The notes under the pieces are model-generated. The model worked only from the letters and a program-made list of their open reading frames with translations, was not told the origin of the DNA and did no database searches. From positions 496,001-560,000 of the forward strand of contig NZ_JAUTAR010000001.1 of the NCBI RefSeq assembly GCF_030818695.1: a DNA stretch of 64,000 nucleotides, given 5' to 3'. Made by a program: the position numbers and the translations under genes. Within the stretch, counting starts at the first letter, position 1. The number at the start of each line of letters is the position of its first letter. The stretch is from Chryseobacterium sp. SORGH_AS_0447. GTDB taxonomy: Bacteria > Bacteroidota > Bacteroidia > Flavobacteriales > Weeksellaceae. Shown piece after piece: positions 35,220-44,359 of this stretch.

Positions 35220-36578
35220 ATGGAACAATATAATATTGACCAGAAAATTCAAGAATTTATAGCTAAAATTGAGGCGAAAAACCCTAATGAGCCGGAATTT
35301 TTACAGGCGGTAAAAGAAGTTGCCGTTACGGTAATTCCGTTTATCATGACGAAGAAGGAGTATACGGGCATGAAGCTTCTGGAAAGAATGGCGGAAGCTG
35401 AAAGAATTATTATCTTCAGAGTTCCATGGGTTGACGATAAAGGAGAAATTCAGGTAAACAGAGGTTTCAGAATCCAGATGAACTCTGCCATCGGTCCGTA
35501 CAAAGGGGGAATCCGTTTCCATCCTACGGTAAACCTTTCCGTTCTTAAATTCTTAGCTTTCGAACAGGTGTTTAAAAACTCTCTGACGACTCTTCCAATG
35601 GGAGGCGGTAAAGGAGGTTCGGATTTTGATCCGCAAGGGAAATCCGATATGGAAGTGATGCGTTTCTGCCAGGCTTTCATGACGGAAATGTGCAAGCACA
35701 TCGGTCCTGAAACAGACGTTCCTGCGGGAGATATCGGGGTAGGAGCCAGAGAAATCGGATATTTATTCGGTCAGTATAAAAAAATCAGAAATGAATTTAC
35801 AGGGGTTCTTACCGGAAAAGGACTTGCTTACGGAGGCTCACTGATCCGTCCTGAAGCTACAGGATATGGGGTGGTATACTTCGCAGAGCAGATGCTTAAG
35901 ACGATCGGACAGACCTTTAAAGATAAAGTGGTAACAGTTTCAGGTTTCGGAAACGTAGCCTGGGGAGTAATCAAAAAAGTAAACGAGCTGGGCGGAAAGG
36001 TGGTTACACTCTCCGGACCGGATGGATATGTTTACGATAAAGACGGGATCGACGGAGAAAAAATCGATTACCTATTGGAACTGAGAGCTTCAGGAAACAA
36101 CAGGGCGGAAGACTATGTAAAGAGATACCCGAACGCAGAATTCTTTGCCGGCAAACGACCTTGGGAAGTGAAGTGTGATGTAGCAATCCCTTCCGCAACC
36201 CAGAACGAGCTGGATCTTGACGATGCAAGATTGTTGGTAGAAAACGGCTGCGTATGTGTAACCGAAGCGGCAAATATGCCTTCTACATTAGACGCCATCA
36301 ATTATTTCTTAGATAACAAGGTATTGTTCTCTCCGGGGAAAGCTTCCAACGCTGGTGGAGTAGCAACTTCAGGGCTTGAAATGACGCAGAACTCGATCCG
36401 TCTGAACTGGACTTCCGAAGAGGTAGACGCAAGGCTGAAAGAGATCATGATCGGAATCCACAAAGCCTGCCGGGATTACGGAAAAGAGGAAGACGGCTAT
36501 GTGAACTACGTAAAAGGCGCCAATATCGCCGGCTTCGTGAAAGTAGCTGAAGCAATGCTCGCTCAGGGAGTAGTATAA
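35220..36578 (+). CDS. gdhA: NADP-specific glutamate dehydrogenase
   Basis: Makes glutamate from 2-oxoglutarate, ammonia and NADPH. The 452-residue protein matches the hexameric type: KGGIRFHPTVNLSVLKFLAF (about 92-111), the catalytic Lys region LPMGGGKGGSDFDP (about 126-139), the NADP fold VSGFGNVAWGVI (about 241-252), and ATQNELDLDDA in the second half. Most flavobacterial homologues have this length. Two terminator-like hairpins follow. Confidence 0.95.
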   Translation: MEQYNIDQKIQEFIAKIEAKNPNEPEFLQAVKEVAVTVIPFIMTKKEYTGMKLLERMAEAERIIIFRVPWVDDKGEIQVNRGFRIQMNSAIGPYKGGIRFHPTVNLSVLKFLAFEQVFKNSLTTLPMGGGKGGSDFDPQGKSDMEVMRFCQAFMTEMCKHIGPETDVPAGDIGVGAREIGYLFGQYKKIRNEFTGVLTGKGLAYGGSLIRPEATGYGVVYFAEQMLKTIGQTFKDKVVTVSGFGNVAWGVIKKVNELGGKVVTLSGPDGYVYDKDGIDGEKIDYLLELRASGNNRAEDYVKRYPNAEFFAGKRPWEVKCDVAIPSATQNELDLDDARLLVENGCVCVTEAANMPSTLDAINYFLDNKVLFSPGKASNAGGVATSGLEMTQNSIRLNWTSEEVDARLKEIMIGIHKACRDYGKEEDGYVNYVKGANIAGFVKVAEAMLAQGVV

Positions 36579-36585
36579 AATATAA

Positions 36586-36614
36586 AGGTTGGGAAAATTC
36601 CCGGCCTTTTTTCG
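36586..36614 (+). terminator. Terminator of gdhA
   Basis: AAGGTTGGG and CCCGGCCTT pair over 9 bases (two G-T pairs), followed by six T. It lies 8 bases past the stop. Confidence 0.8.
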
Positions 36615-36670
36615 TATAACCTGTTCCCGGGGATTACAAATGGGATAAAAGTAAAAAAGTGAAAGGAGAA

Positions 36671-36698
36671 AGCGTTGAAATTATTCAACGCTTTTTTT
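36671..36698 (+). terminator. Second terminator-like hairpin after gdhA
   Basis: AGCGTTGAA, loop ATTA, TTCAACGCT: a perfect 9-bp stem followed by TTTTTTT. It stands 57 bases after the first terminator with no gene between; it could be a backup, or the end of a short RNA. Confidence 0.75.
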
Positions 36699-36760
36699 AT
36701 GGGCTGTAGATGTTGTATTTAATGTTAACGTTTTAAAGTTGTTCTCTAAAATAAAACATA

Positions 36761-36786
36761 AAAAAATCCTGAAAGAATTTTCAGGA
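36761..36786 (-). terminator. Terminator of the small secreted protein at 36800
   Basis: TCCTGAAA and TTTCAGGA pair fully; on the minus strand a run of T follows (TTTTTTTATG). Confidence 0.8.
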
Positions 36787-36799
36787 CTTATTATTTTGC

Positions 36800-37060
36800 T
36801 TATCGATTATTTTTCTTTTTCATTTTTCTGTCACTCTTCATGCCATCCTTGTTTTTCCAGTTGGCGGTATCGGTTTTGGATTTGTCCCAATCGTTATTGG
36901 TTGTTCCGTTGGGATTATTCATGTTGTTATTGTTTATATTCCCATGGTTCCGGGTTGTATCACGACGGGTCGTGTCTGCCTTCTTCTGTGGGGTAGTCTG
37001 TGCAGATACGGTAATGGTACCGAAAGCTACAAAAGCTGCTGCTAAAATTAAATTTTTCAT
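36800..37060 (-). CDS. Small secreted Asn/Lys/Asp-rich protein
   Basis: An 86-residue protein: signal peptide MKNLILAAAFVAFGTITVSAQ, then a low-complexity hydrophilic part rich in Asn, Thr, Asp and Lys (NHGNINNNNMNNPNG, KMKKKNNR). It is likely disordered and periplasmic or exported. It is one of two adjacent small genes of this kind on the minus strand; each has its own terminator. Confidence 0.7.
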   Translation of the reverse strand: MKNLILAAAFVAFGTITVSAQTTPQKKADTTRRDTTRNHGNINNNNMNNPNGTTNNDWDKSKTDTANWKNKDGMKSDRKMKKKNNR

Positions 37061-37181
37061 AAAGTAATATTTAAGTTTGATGATATTATGTTAAATACAA
37101 TTATCGTACAAAGTCGTGCTTAAAATAATGTTTTAACTTGATTTATAATTAATTAAGATAAATTGGGCGGTATGTACCACA

Positions 37182-37212
37182 AAAAATCCCGAAATAAAAA
37201 TTATTCCGGGAT
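37182..37212 (-). terminator. Terminator of the small secreted protein at 37244
   Basis: ATCCCG and CGGGAT pair across an A/T-rich loop that itself can pair (AATAA/TTATT). On the minus strand TTTTTTG follows. Confidence 0.7.
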
Positions 37213-37243
37213 CACATTTCTACTTTGTTTTGAATTTAAATAT

Positions 37244-37582
37244 TTACTTAGACTTTTTCTTTTTGGTTTTCTTCTCTTCCTGTATGATGGTTGTGGATTT
37301 GGTAGTATCTGCTGCTATTCCGGTGCTTATTCCGGCGGCGGCATTGGTGTTTGTAGAGCTGTTGACTGCGGAAGCGTCTACCGTTGCAGCGGCTGATGCG
37401 TTTGGATTTACAGTGGTTTGGGGCGAAGTAGTTCCCAAATTTGAATTGGTCTGGGAATTCTGTTGCAGCTGGCCGGTCTGCTGATTTGCAGAAGTTGATG
37501 TCTGGTTTTGCAATGAGGTTCCCGTTTGAGCCGATACGATTCCGGCGATGGCAAGTGCAGCCGTTAAAACTAACTTTTTCAT
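37244..37582 (-). CDS. Small secreted Gln/Asn/Thr/Ser-rich protein
   Basis: A 112-residue protein from the preferred start MKKLVLTAALAIAGIVSAQ, a clean signal peptide; the upstream start at 37624 adds 14 unlikely residues. The mature part is low complexity (NQTSTSANQQTGQLQQNSQT) and ends in a basic tail KKTKKKKSK. No function is recognised. Together with the gene at 36800 it forms a pair of exported, probably disordered proteins. Confidence 0.7.
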   Translation of the reverse strand: MKKLVLTAALAIAGIVSAQTGTSLQNQTSTSANQQTGQLQQNSQTNSNLGTTSPQTTVNPNASAAATVDASAVNSSTNTNAAAGISTGIAADTTKSTTIIQEEKKTKKKKSK

Positions 37583-37698
37583 GATGTAATATTTTAAATG
37601 GTTGTTTAAATAAAACGTCCCCATTATATCGGATATTATATCTGAAACTTTGATTTAACGCACTTTATCATTATTTAAGACAGATTTAGAATTACCGC

Positions 37699-38187
37699 TT
37701 ACTTTGCCAAATTCTTCATAATTCTTTCTACAAACTCATAGGCAGCAGGGCAGATGACGGTATTTTTGATCATCAGGTTATTGATCTGGTAGATTTTTTT
37801 CCGGTCGGTGTGCGGATATTCCCGGCAGGCTTTTGGCCGGACATCATAGATCGAGCAGGTGTTGTCTTCATTAAGGAAGAAGCAGGGAAGATTCTGTAAG
37901 ACTTTATCATTATCTTCATCAACGCGCAGAAATTTGGCTTCGAAGTCGGCCGGCTTCATGCGGAGGTGTTTGGCAATCCGTTCGATATCTTTTTCCGTAT
38001 ACAGCGGCCCGGTTGTTTTGCAGCAATTGGCACACTGGAGACAGTCGATATGCTCAAAAACTTCCTCATGGGTTTCCTGAACCACGTAATCAAGGTTTTT
38101 CGGCGGCTTTTTTTTCAGTCCGTCAAGAAATTTTTTATGCTCTTTCTGTTTCTGTAAAGCCTGCTTTTTGTAAAGTTCCAAATCCAT
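37699..38187 (-). CDS. YkgJ family cysteine-cluster protein
   Basis: A 162-residue protein with two Cys clusters: CLQCANCCKTTGPLY (about 54-68) and CFFLNEDNTCSIYDVRPKAC (about 101-120). This pattern defines the YkgJ/UPF0153 family, thought to bind a metal, probably zinc or an Fe-S cluster. It starts on the base directly after the stop of the Kir channel gene, so the two are probably translated together. Confidence 0.88.
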   Translation of the reverse strand: MDLELYKKQALQKQKEHKKFLDGLKKKPPKNLDYVVQETHEEVFEHIDCLQCANCCKTTGPLYTEKDIERIAKHLRMKPADFEAKFLRVDEDNDKVLQNLPCFFLNEDNTCSIYDVRPKACREYPHTDRKKIYQINNLMIKNTVICPAAYEFVERIMKNLAK

Positions 38188-39159
38188 TTATTCTTGCTTT
38201 TCCGCCATTGTGGGAAGCTCTGCTTTTAGGTAATCATTAATTTTATCCAGGTCCAGAATCGTGGAAAGATTCTTCTTGTCCGGATAATACATCGGGGTAA
38301 ATTTTGCACCGTACATAATTTCCCGGGATACATACGACGTTCTCTGTACTACGGTATTTGAAAATACTTCGTCAAACGCACGGATATGGACGATAATTTC
38401 AATATCCGTATTTTTAAAATCCTCTTCGGAAAACCTGTAAAACGGGGAATCCTCATCGATCACATGTACAACGGTCCAGTTCAGCGCCAGCGTATTGATT
38501 TTGCTTAGTTGGGTTTTCAACTGATAAAAACGGCTTTTCTGTGTGCCGTCTTCTACCACTTCAATAGCGGCGGAAACAATAACATCGGCATCCGTTAGCG
38601 CATTGTTCTTGTAAGGTGCCAGCCTGAACATTAATGCTGAGGTTCCCTTAAAAGGCGCAATCACTGCGATATCGGAAAATTTCAAGTAAGCCCTCGGCCG
38701 GGAAAACCTTCCGTAAAAAAGTCCCGTTGCAATGGCAAAGGTAAGCAATCCTAAAAAAGCTTCAAAAGTAGCCACCAGACTGGCCATAAAACCAACCGGC
38801 GCTATTCTTCCGTAGCCCACAGTGGTAAACGTCTGTGAACTGAAGAAAAAAACATCGATAAATTCATTCACCGGATCGCTTTTATCGATTCCCGTCAGGT
38901 GTTCTACCCCGATCAGGTAATAAATGAAGGCGAAGAAAATATTTATTAAAATATAAGCAACAACAAGGTAAGAGAGGAACTGAAATGTAGACAGGTCCAG
39001 CATGGTGTGGTACCAGCTGAACCGGTTGAAGATATTCATTCCTTTCCGGTTCACATTCGGAAGCCCGCTTTTGTTGATAAACCTTCCCGAAGCATTATCG
39101 CCAAACCCGCTGTTTTCCGTATTCTCCTGACGGATTTTCTGTCTGAATCCTCTGGCCAT
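38188..39159 (-). CDS. Inward-rectifier (KirBac-type) potassium channel
   Basis: A 323-residue protein with two membrane helices (about 60-82 and 130-155), a pore loop with the selectivity filter TTVGYGR (about 112-118) and a cytoplasmic immunoglobulin-like C-terminal domain (residues 165-305). This is the classical KirBac layout. The N-terminal 45 residues contain the slide-helix-like NIFNRFSWYHTMLDLSTFQF. A minus-strand TATCTTTG at 39,202-39,209 precedes the start. Confidence 0.93.
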   Translation of the reverse strand: MARGFRQKIRQENTENSGFGDNASGRFINKSGLPNVNRKGMNIFNRFSWYHTMLDLSTFQFLSYLVVAYILINIFFAFIYYLIGVEHLTGIDKSDPVNEFIDVFFFSSQTFTTVGYGRIAPVGFMASLVATFEAFLGLLTFAIATGLFYGRFSRPRAYLKFSDIAVIAPFKGTSALMFRLAPYKNNALTDADVIVSAAIEVVEDGTQKSRFYQLKTQLSKINTLALNWTVVHVIDEDSPFYRFSEEDFKNTDIEIIVHIRAFDEVFSNTVVQRTSYVSREIMYGAKFTPMYYPDKKNLSTILDLDKINDYLKAELPTMAEKQE

Positions 39160-39201
39160 TTAGGTTACTTGTATTTTTTGATTTTTCCTTTTTCCGATAT
39201 G

Positions 39202-39209
39202 CAAAGATA
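39202..39209 (-). promoter_or_regulatory. Candidate -7 element (TATCTTTG) of the Kir-ykgJ operon
   Basis: TATCTTTG on the minus strand, 43 bases before the Kir ATG. Confidence 0.5.
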
Positions 39210-39440
39210 AAATATTGTTTGTATGGAATTTAGAAAAAATATAGGTGAAGATTTCTCTGGTATTATAAGATTACTTTTTTAGAGTTATATCATAATCAGT
39301 AGTTTGGTATCTTCAAAGATATCCCTTTATTTTGAGATATATGTAATTTATATATTGTTAAATATGCTAATTATTAAATAAAAATAGACCTTTTGATTAT
39401 TTGTTATAAATGAAAAAAACAAACATTTTAAATAATTTTT

Positions 39441-39635
39441 TTTAATACGACGAGTTTTGGCGTTGTGCCGTTAGATATTTGTATAAAGAAAATTAGATGA
39501 GAATAAACATCAAAATTTAAGGTGGATATCCGTTAGCCGGACACCACCTTAAAAAATAAGGCTAAAACCGGAAGTATTCTACTAAAAAGAACTTCCCACT
39601 TTAATCTTAAAAACCAAAACAAAAATAAGAAAAAA
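39441..39635 (+). promoter_or_regulatory. Promoter and structured leader, copy A (upstream of the fibre gene)
   Basis: The region starts TTTAATACGACGAGTTTTGG, includes GGC-N5-GCC and a near-consensus -7 GATATTTG (39,475-39,482), and continues into a leader with GGTGG/CCACC (39,521 onward), TTAGCC/GGCTAA and GGAAGT/ACTTCC pairings, then TTTAATCTTAAAAACCAAAA before the ATG. The same blocks in the same order occur before the 1375-residue gene (copy B). The remainder of the 476-base gap (39160-39440) holds no gene. Confidence 0.65.
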
Positions 39636-42600
39636 ATGTCAACAAATGAAAATACGCCCATCTCTGGGCAATTCTGGGACTGGATGCAGTCGTACTGGCA
39701 TACTAACAGGGACTTTCCGCCCGCTCATCCGGATTGGCGAAAAAAGGCAGATCTGGTAGACGGAAAAGTTCCGGCCGGCCAGCTTCCCAGCTACGTGGAT
39801 GATGTGCTGGAATTCAGCTCTTATGCGGATTTACCGCAATCAGGAGAAAAAGGGAAAATATACATTACAACAAAAGACAACAAGCAGTTCCGTTGGGGCG
39901 GCTCGGCCTATATTGAGATCAATTCCGGTGAAAACGTAATGACGCTCAATACAGAACAGTCTATAAGTGGCAGAAAATATTTCGTAACATCCAATGGAAG
40001 TGATATTCTTAATCAGAAGTTATGGCTAAGATCATTTGATGGTTCGAATCCTGCTGCTGTTTATTATAAAGACGGATATGGTTCCGGAGCATTGGGCTTT
40101 GATGGTGACGAATTCCGTTTGACTAATGTAGGGATCAGTGCTTATGCTTATCTGAATACAAAAGGGATTAAAAAGGATCGCTCAAGTGATGATTATTTTT
40201 TAACAGGTGGTGGTGGACATCTGGATTCAAGAACAAAAGAAGATTCCTGGTTTCACTCTTCAAGAGACTTTTCTAAGGGCACTTTGATTGAAACTGATGT
40301 GGATTATTCGGTAGAATATGGAGATCAGTTCCTTTTGGAAATGAAAGGGAATATGTATTTTGATAGATTGCCTTTAGATGCAAAGATACAGGGATATATC
40401 TATTATGGAACGATAATAGCCCAGAGCGGCTATTCTACAGTGAGTGATTTTAATTATGTGATTGCCCTTAATTTCAACGGCAAACTGTGCTTTTGGTTTC
40501 CTCGTATGGCTTACTGGCAGGGATTTGATGTTAAACTCACAGTGGGTTACGGAGGTTTAAATCAAGGTAGAAACAGGGTTATAAATGTAAGTGACAGTGA
40601 TGATCCGAAAGGAACAAAAAGAGTACAGATTAACTTGGAGAAACTTGCATTCAGGTCCTGGGTAGATAAAAATTATCTTCCTTTTACTGGCGGATCTTTA
40701 TCAGGGGACCTAGCATTAAAAATTTTAAAATCTGACGTTTTAGATGGAAACCAAATTGTAAATGCAGGAAATCAAAATCAACTCTACTTCGGTAATACTT
40801 CGGTTGATACAGTCTACCATGAATCAGGAAACAACCATATTTTCTCCAATAAAGGGAATACAAGTTTTACAATAGACTCTAATGGAAATGTAACAGCGAA
40901 AAATGCAGTCAACGCAGGAAATGATTCTGAAATCGGAGGAAGAATATTTGGGAAAAGGACTGTGATTGATACTCTGGGTTTAGATGAATCCAAATATTAT
41001 CCGGTTACTATCCAATGTAACAGCAGTTATCCTTCTACCATTAAAGTATACAGAACTTTGGATGCTTCAATGGGAGTGCCTTCTTATTCAACGCATGGGG
41101 GCGGATTCTGGTGCTATTATGAATTCGAAGTCTATGGCAGTGGCTGGGGAACTTCTCATTTTAAAGCAATTTGTAATTATCAGGATGAATCGTGGGTAAA
41201 AAATGATATTAAAGTTATTGGCTATGATCAGATGGCACGATCATCGAATGTCGTAATTTACCTTAGAGGCGGTTCTAAATATTGGCTTGACGTTAATAGT
41301 ACATCAGTTCCATCGCTTCATACTTCTCCTTTTACCCTCTATGACGAGACTGTAGAGCCTACAAAATCGAGAATCTGGAGTGGAGGTATTTTAATGAAGG
41401 CAAATACAAATGATATTCAAAAGGCTGTAAACGGACTGGAAAATACCTTAAGAGATCATGTGACATTGAATGATGTTCAAACAATAACAGCAAGAAAAGT
41501 AATTAGTAAAGACTTAGGAACCAATGATTATATTAATGTTGCTCAACATTATGGACAATTCCAAATAGGTAAAAATTCTGATGCAAAGTCTTTAGAATTT
41601 GCTGTTTTAGATAATGGTACTTCAGTTATTCAATCAAAAGAAGTTGGCGTTGGTTATAATCCATTAATTTTAAACCCAGCTAATAATGGTGGTGTTGCTA
41701 TTGCAGGTTCACCATATTCAGGATATGGTCTAACAGTTCACGGTTCAACCTTTTCAAGGGATGGCTTTATTAAAGAAGGTTCAAATAATAATTATCTATT
41801 ATTAGGTGGAGGTGGGCATGTTCCCAATACTTTACTTACTTATGAAGATAATAGGACAATTTACCCAGATGAGTTAGCTCCTCAAAAATTAAAATTTGGA
41901 TTTACTTCTTATGATAATAATAATGGTGCTTCAGGTTCTTGGGCTGACTTTCTTCATTTTGGAGGTTATGGAGATTCTTCAGGAGGAAATCAAAATTTGT
42001 TAATGATTAACAGAAATGGTTTTGGAATCAGACAATATCAAGCACCTTGGCAAAATAATAATCCATATAGCGAATATGTAGATTTCTGGAATACAAATCA
42101 TTTTACACAAGCCAATGTAAATTCATGGAATAACATGATTTATGACTATGTTACTCTTGGTAGCCCACAAAGTATTAATGCAAGAAAAAGTATTGGTGGA
42201 GCTGCTGGAAATGGATATAGTGATGCAGCTTTAGAAATAAGAGGAGCAGGAACTACAAACCTGGCAATATATCCAACTTTATCGTTTCACCAACCAGGGG
42301 CATATGCTTCAACGCTGAGTTTAAGAGGTGATGGTAATTTTCATTTTATGGATATTCTTGGTACTTCATATGTACCTGTAAAGTCTTCAGGTTTTATTAA
42401 AAGCGGTTCAGATGATAATCACGTACTTTTAGGTGGTGGCAGCCATAAATCTGTTTCTGATTTCATCACCGAAACAAGTTGGAACAATATTACCGGTAAA
42501 AAATGGTTTAAAACTGATGGTGGTAATAATTGGGATAATAATACGGTAAGAATACAAGGTATTAATGGTTATGATGCAGGATTAACATTTTATAGAGATG

Positions 42601-44348
42601 GTATTGATGTTGGTCAAATTATATTTGATGGTTACAATTTTAAAACAACAAATTCTAATAATGATGGTTACAAACCAATTATATCAAGTCATTTTATAAA
42701 AAGTGGTTCTGACGGTGATCATATGCTTTTAGGTGATGGTAATCACAAATCAATATATGATTTTGCTACTACAGCACAATTGGCTTCAAAAGTTAATGCA
42801 ACTGATGGAGCATTAAACCTAGGATTTGGAGGAGGAGGTTCTCCCTTAGCATTACCATACATTCAGCATTCTGATGGAACCTACGTTGATTTAGCGCGCG
42901 AAGATCGGACGATTCAGGCGTGGGAAAATGCACAAGCAATTGGTTTTAATGGTGCTTTATCAGCAAATGGTGTATATGTGTATCATAGAATAGATGGTTA
43001 TATACAAATTGCTGATAAAAATTGGGTAACCACACAATTAGCTAATAAAGTTACATCAGTTAATAGTACATATTCGATTGACTGGGATGGTTCATCAACA
43101 TACCTCATCAGAAACAGTGTGAATCAGGGGTATTTGTTTCATTCAGGAAATTTAAGTCCTGTTACTTTAGACACACCTCAAACCATTATTCATCAAAAGA
43201 CTTTTAATGCAGGTATTGGACTTACACAAGGTCAAAAATTAAACCTTGCTGGGTTTGGTGATGCTGCACATTATATACAAAGATTTAATGATGATTCAGA
43301 TGGTTTTGGAATTTCTACTGCTTTTACAGTTAAAGTCTATAATAATGAAAATACGAATTTATTTAAAGTTGGTATAAACGGTCAAGTAGATTTATCAGAG
43401 GGTGGAAGACTAGATGGTTATGGTAATTTATTTTTACAACAGTCTTCAACAGGTGGTAATGCAACAGGTATTTGGTGGGAAAAAAATGATGATAGCGACA
43501 AAATTGCTGGTATTGGTACAATGACACAAGATGGTAATTTTGAATATTTTTATATGGGATGGGGATCAAAACCTTGGGTACAAGCAAATAATCTAAGCAT
43601 AGGTACAGATAGCATACTATATAAAAACAATATTGTATATCATGCTGGTAATTTTGACCCTAATGGCTATCAAGTCTGGGTTCTTAATCAATTAAATAAT
43701 TACTTTAACAAATTCCCAATTGATTATATTGGAGCAAGTCATGATTTAAATAGTTTAGCTCAAACAGGGTTTTATAGTATTGCCTATGGAACACTTAATT
43801 CTGGTAATTACACAGGTCCAAGAGATGGCAAAAGAGCCTTACTTCATTTTGAGACAGAAAATATATATTCTGCTTCGCAAATACAAACAGAAAGATATAA
43901 TGGTAATATTGTCAGCAGAACTAAGTCTGATGGAGGATGGAGCAATTGGGTAAGACACTGGGGAGACAATGACTTCACGGCTGCGGATGTTGCAAAATGG
44001 AACAACTCCCTCAGTACATCATCTGCCTCAGAAGAAGTAATCCTGGAAGATGATACGCTAAAAATCCAACCGGATGAATTCTCGTTACAGGGAAACAGCT
44101 CTTATAATATAGGAAGCAAAAAGAAACTGGTACACGTTCTGTTCAGAGAAGGAAGGGAACTGAATATCAGGGATCTGACCAAAAGACAAACCATTGTTGT
44201 TTTCAACTTCAGCAAAGACTGGATCAATCTGAATATAGAAGGCTTAAAGCCTTACCCGTTATCTCCTGAGATGCAGGTGACGCTGTATATCAGTGATGAA
44301 GGGGAAGTGATGCTGTACAATGAAAACAGCTTTAAAAAATTGCAATAA
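39636..44348 (+). CDS. Tail-fibre-like giant protein
   Basis: A 1570-residue protein without signal peptide. The N-terminus (FWDWMQSYWH, then VDGKVPAGQLPSYVDD at about 42-57 and KGKIYITTKDNKQFRWGGSA) is the kind that attaches phage or phage-like tail fibres. The long middle holds four spaced motifs FIKxGSxxxxxLLGxGxH or variants near residues 177, 710, 919 and 1019, typical of trimeric fibre shafts. The C-terminus (about 1465-1570; KKLVHVLFREGRELNIRDL, EMQVTLYISDEGEVMLYNEN) is a distinct cap. Residues about 590-1440 are encoded by clearly more AT-rich DNA than the two ends. No other tail genes are adjacent. It probably makes surface contact; the particle it belongs to is not visible. Confidence 0.75.
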   Translation: MSTNENTPISGQFWDWMQSYWHTNRDFPPAHPDWRKKADLVDGKVPAGQLPSYVDDVLEFSSYADLPQSGEKGKIYITTKDNKQFRWGGSAYIEINSGENVMTLNTEQSISGRKYFVTSNGSDILNQKLWLRSFDGSNPAAVYYKDGYGSGALGFDGDEFRLTNVGISAYAYLNTKGIKKDRSSDDYFLTGGGGHLDSRTKEDSWFHSSRDFSKGTLIETDVDYSVEYGDQFLLEMKGNMYFDRLPLDAKIQGYIYYGTIIAQSGYSTVSDFNYVIALNFNGKLCFWFPRMAYWQGFDVKLTVGYGGLNQGRNRVINVSDSDDPKGTKRVQINLEKLAFRSWVDKNYLPFTGGSLSGDLALKILKSDVLDGNQIVNAGNQNQLYFGNTSVDTVYHESGNNHIFSNKGNTSFTIDSNGNVTAKNAVNAGNDSEIGGRIFGKRTVIDTLGLDESKYYPVTIQCNSSYPSTIKVYRTLDASMGVPSYSTHGGGFWCYYEFEVYGSGWGTSHFKAICNYQDESWVKNDIKVIGYDQMARSSNVVIYLRGGSKYWLDVNSTSVPSLHTSPFTLYDETVEPTKSRIWSGGILMKANTNDIQKAVNGLENTLRDHVTLNDVQTITARKVISKDLGTNDYINVAQHYGQFQIGKNSDAKSLEFAVLDNGTSVIQSKEVGVGYNPLILNPANNGGVAIAGSPYSGYGLTVHGSTFSRDGFIKEGSNNNYLLLGGGGHVPNTLLTYEDNRTIYPDELAPQKLKFGFTSYDNNNGASGSWADFLHFGGYGDSSGGNQNLLMINRNGFGIRQYQAPWQNNNPYSEYVDFWNTNHFTQANVNSWNNMIYDYVTLGSPQSINARKSIGGAAGNGYSDAALEIRGAGTTNLAIYPTLSFHQPGAYASTLSLRGDGNFHFMDILGTSYVPVKSSGFIKSGSDDNHVLLGGGSHKSVSDFITETSWNNITGKKWFKTDGGNNWDNNTVRIQGINGYDAGLTFYRDGIDVGQIIFDGYNFKTTNSNNDGYKPIISSHFIKSGSDGDHMLLGDGNHKSIYDFATTAQLASKVNATDGALNLGFGGGGSPLALPYIQHSDGTYVDLAREDRTIQAWENAQAIGFNGALSANGVYVYHRIDGYIQIADKNWVTTQLANKVTSVNSTYSIDWDGSSTYLIRNSVNQGYLFHSGNLSPVTLDTPQTIIHQKTFNAGIGLTQGQKLNLAGFGDAAHYIQRFNDDSDGFGISTAFTVKVYNNENTNLFKVGINGQVDLSEGGRLDGYGNLFLQQSSTGGNATGIWWEKNDDSDKIAGIGTMTQDGNFEYFYMGWGSKPWVQANNLSIGTDSILYKNNIVYHAGNFDPNGYQVWVLNQLNNYFNKFPIDYIGASHDLNSLAQTGFYSIAYGTLNSGNYTGPRDGKRALLHFETENIYSASQIQTERYNGNIVSRTKSDGGWSNWVRHWGDNDFTAADVAKWNNSLSTSSASEEVILEDDTLKIQPDEFSLQGNSSYNIGSKKKLVHVLFREGRELNIRDLTKRQTIVVFNFSKDWINLNIEGLKPYPLSPEMQVTLYISDEGEVMLYNENSFKKLQ

Positions 44349-44359
44349 GCGGTAATATT

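Noticed and set aside
39636..44348. Complete prophage or tailocin
   Set aside because: Only a fibre-like gene is present. No capsid, portal, terminase, sheath, tube, baseplate, integrase or lysis gene is visible in the window.
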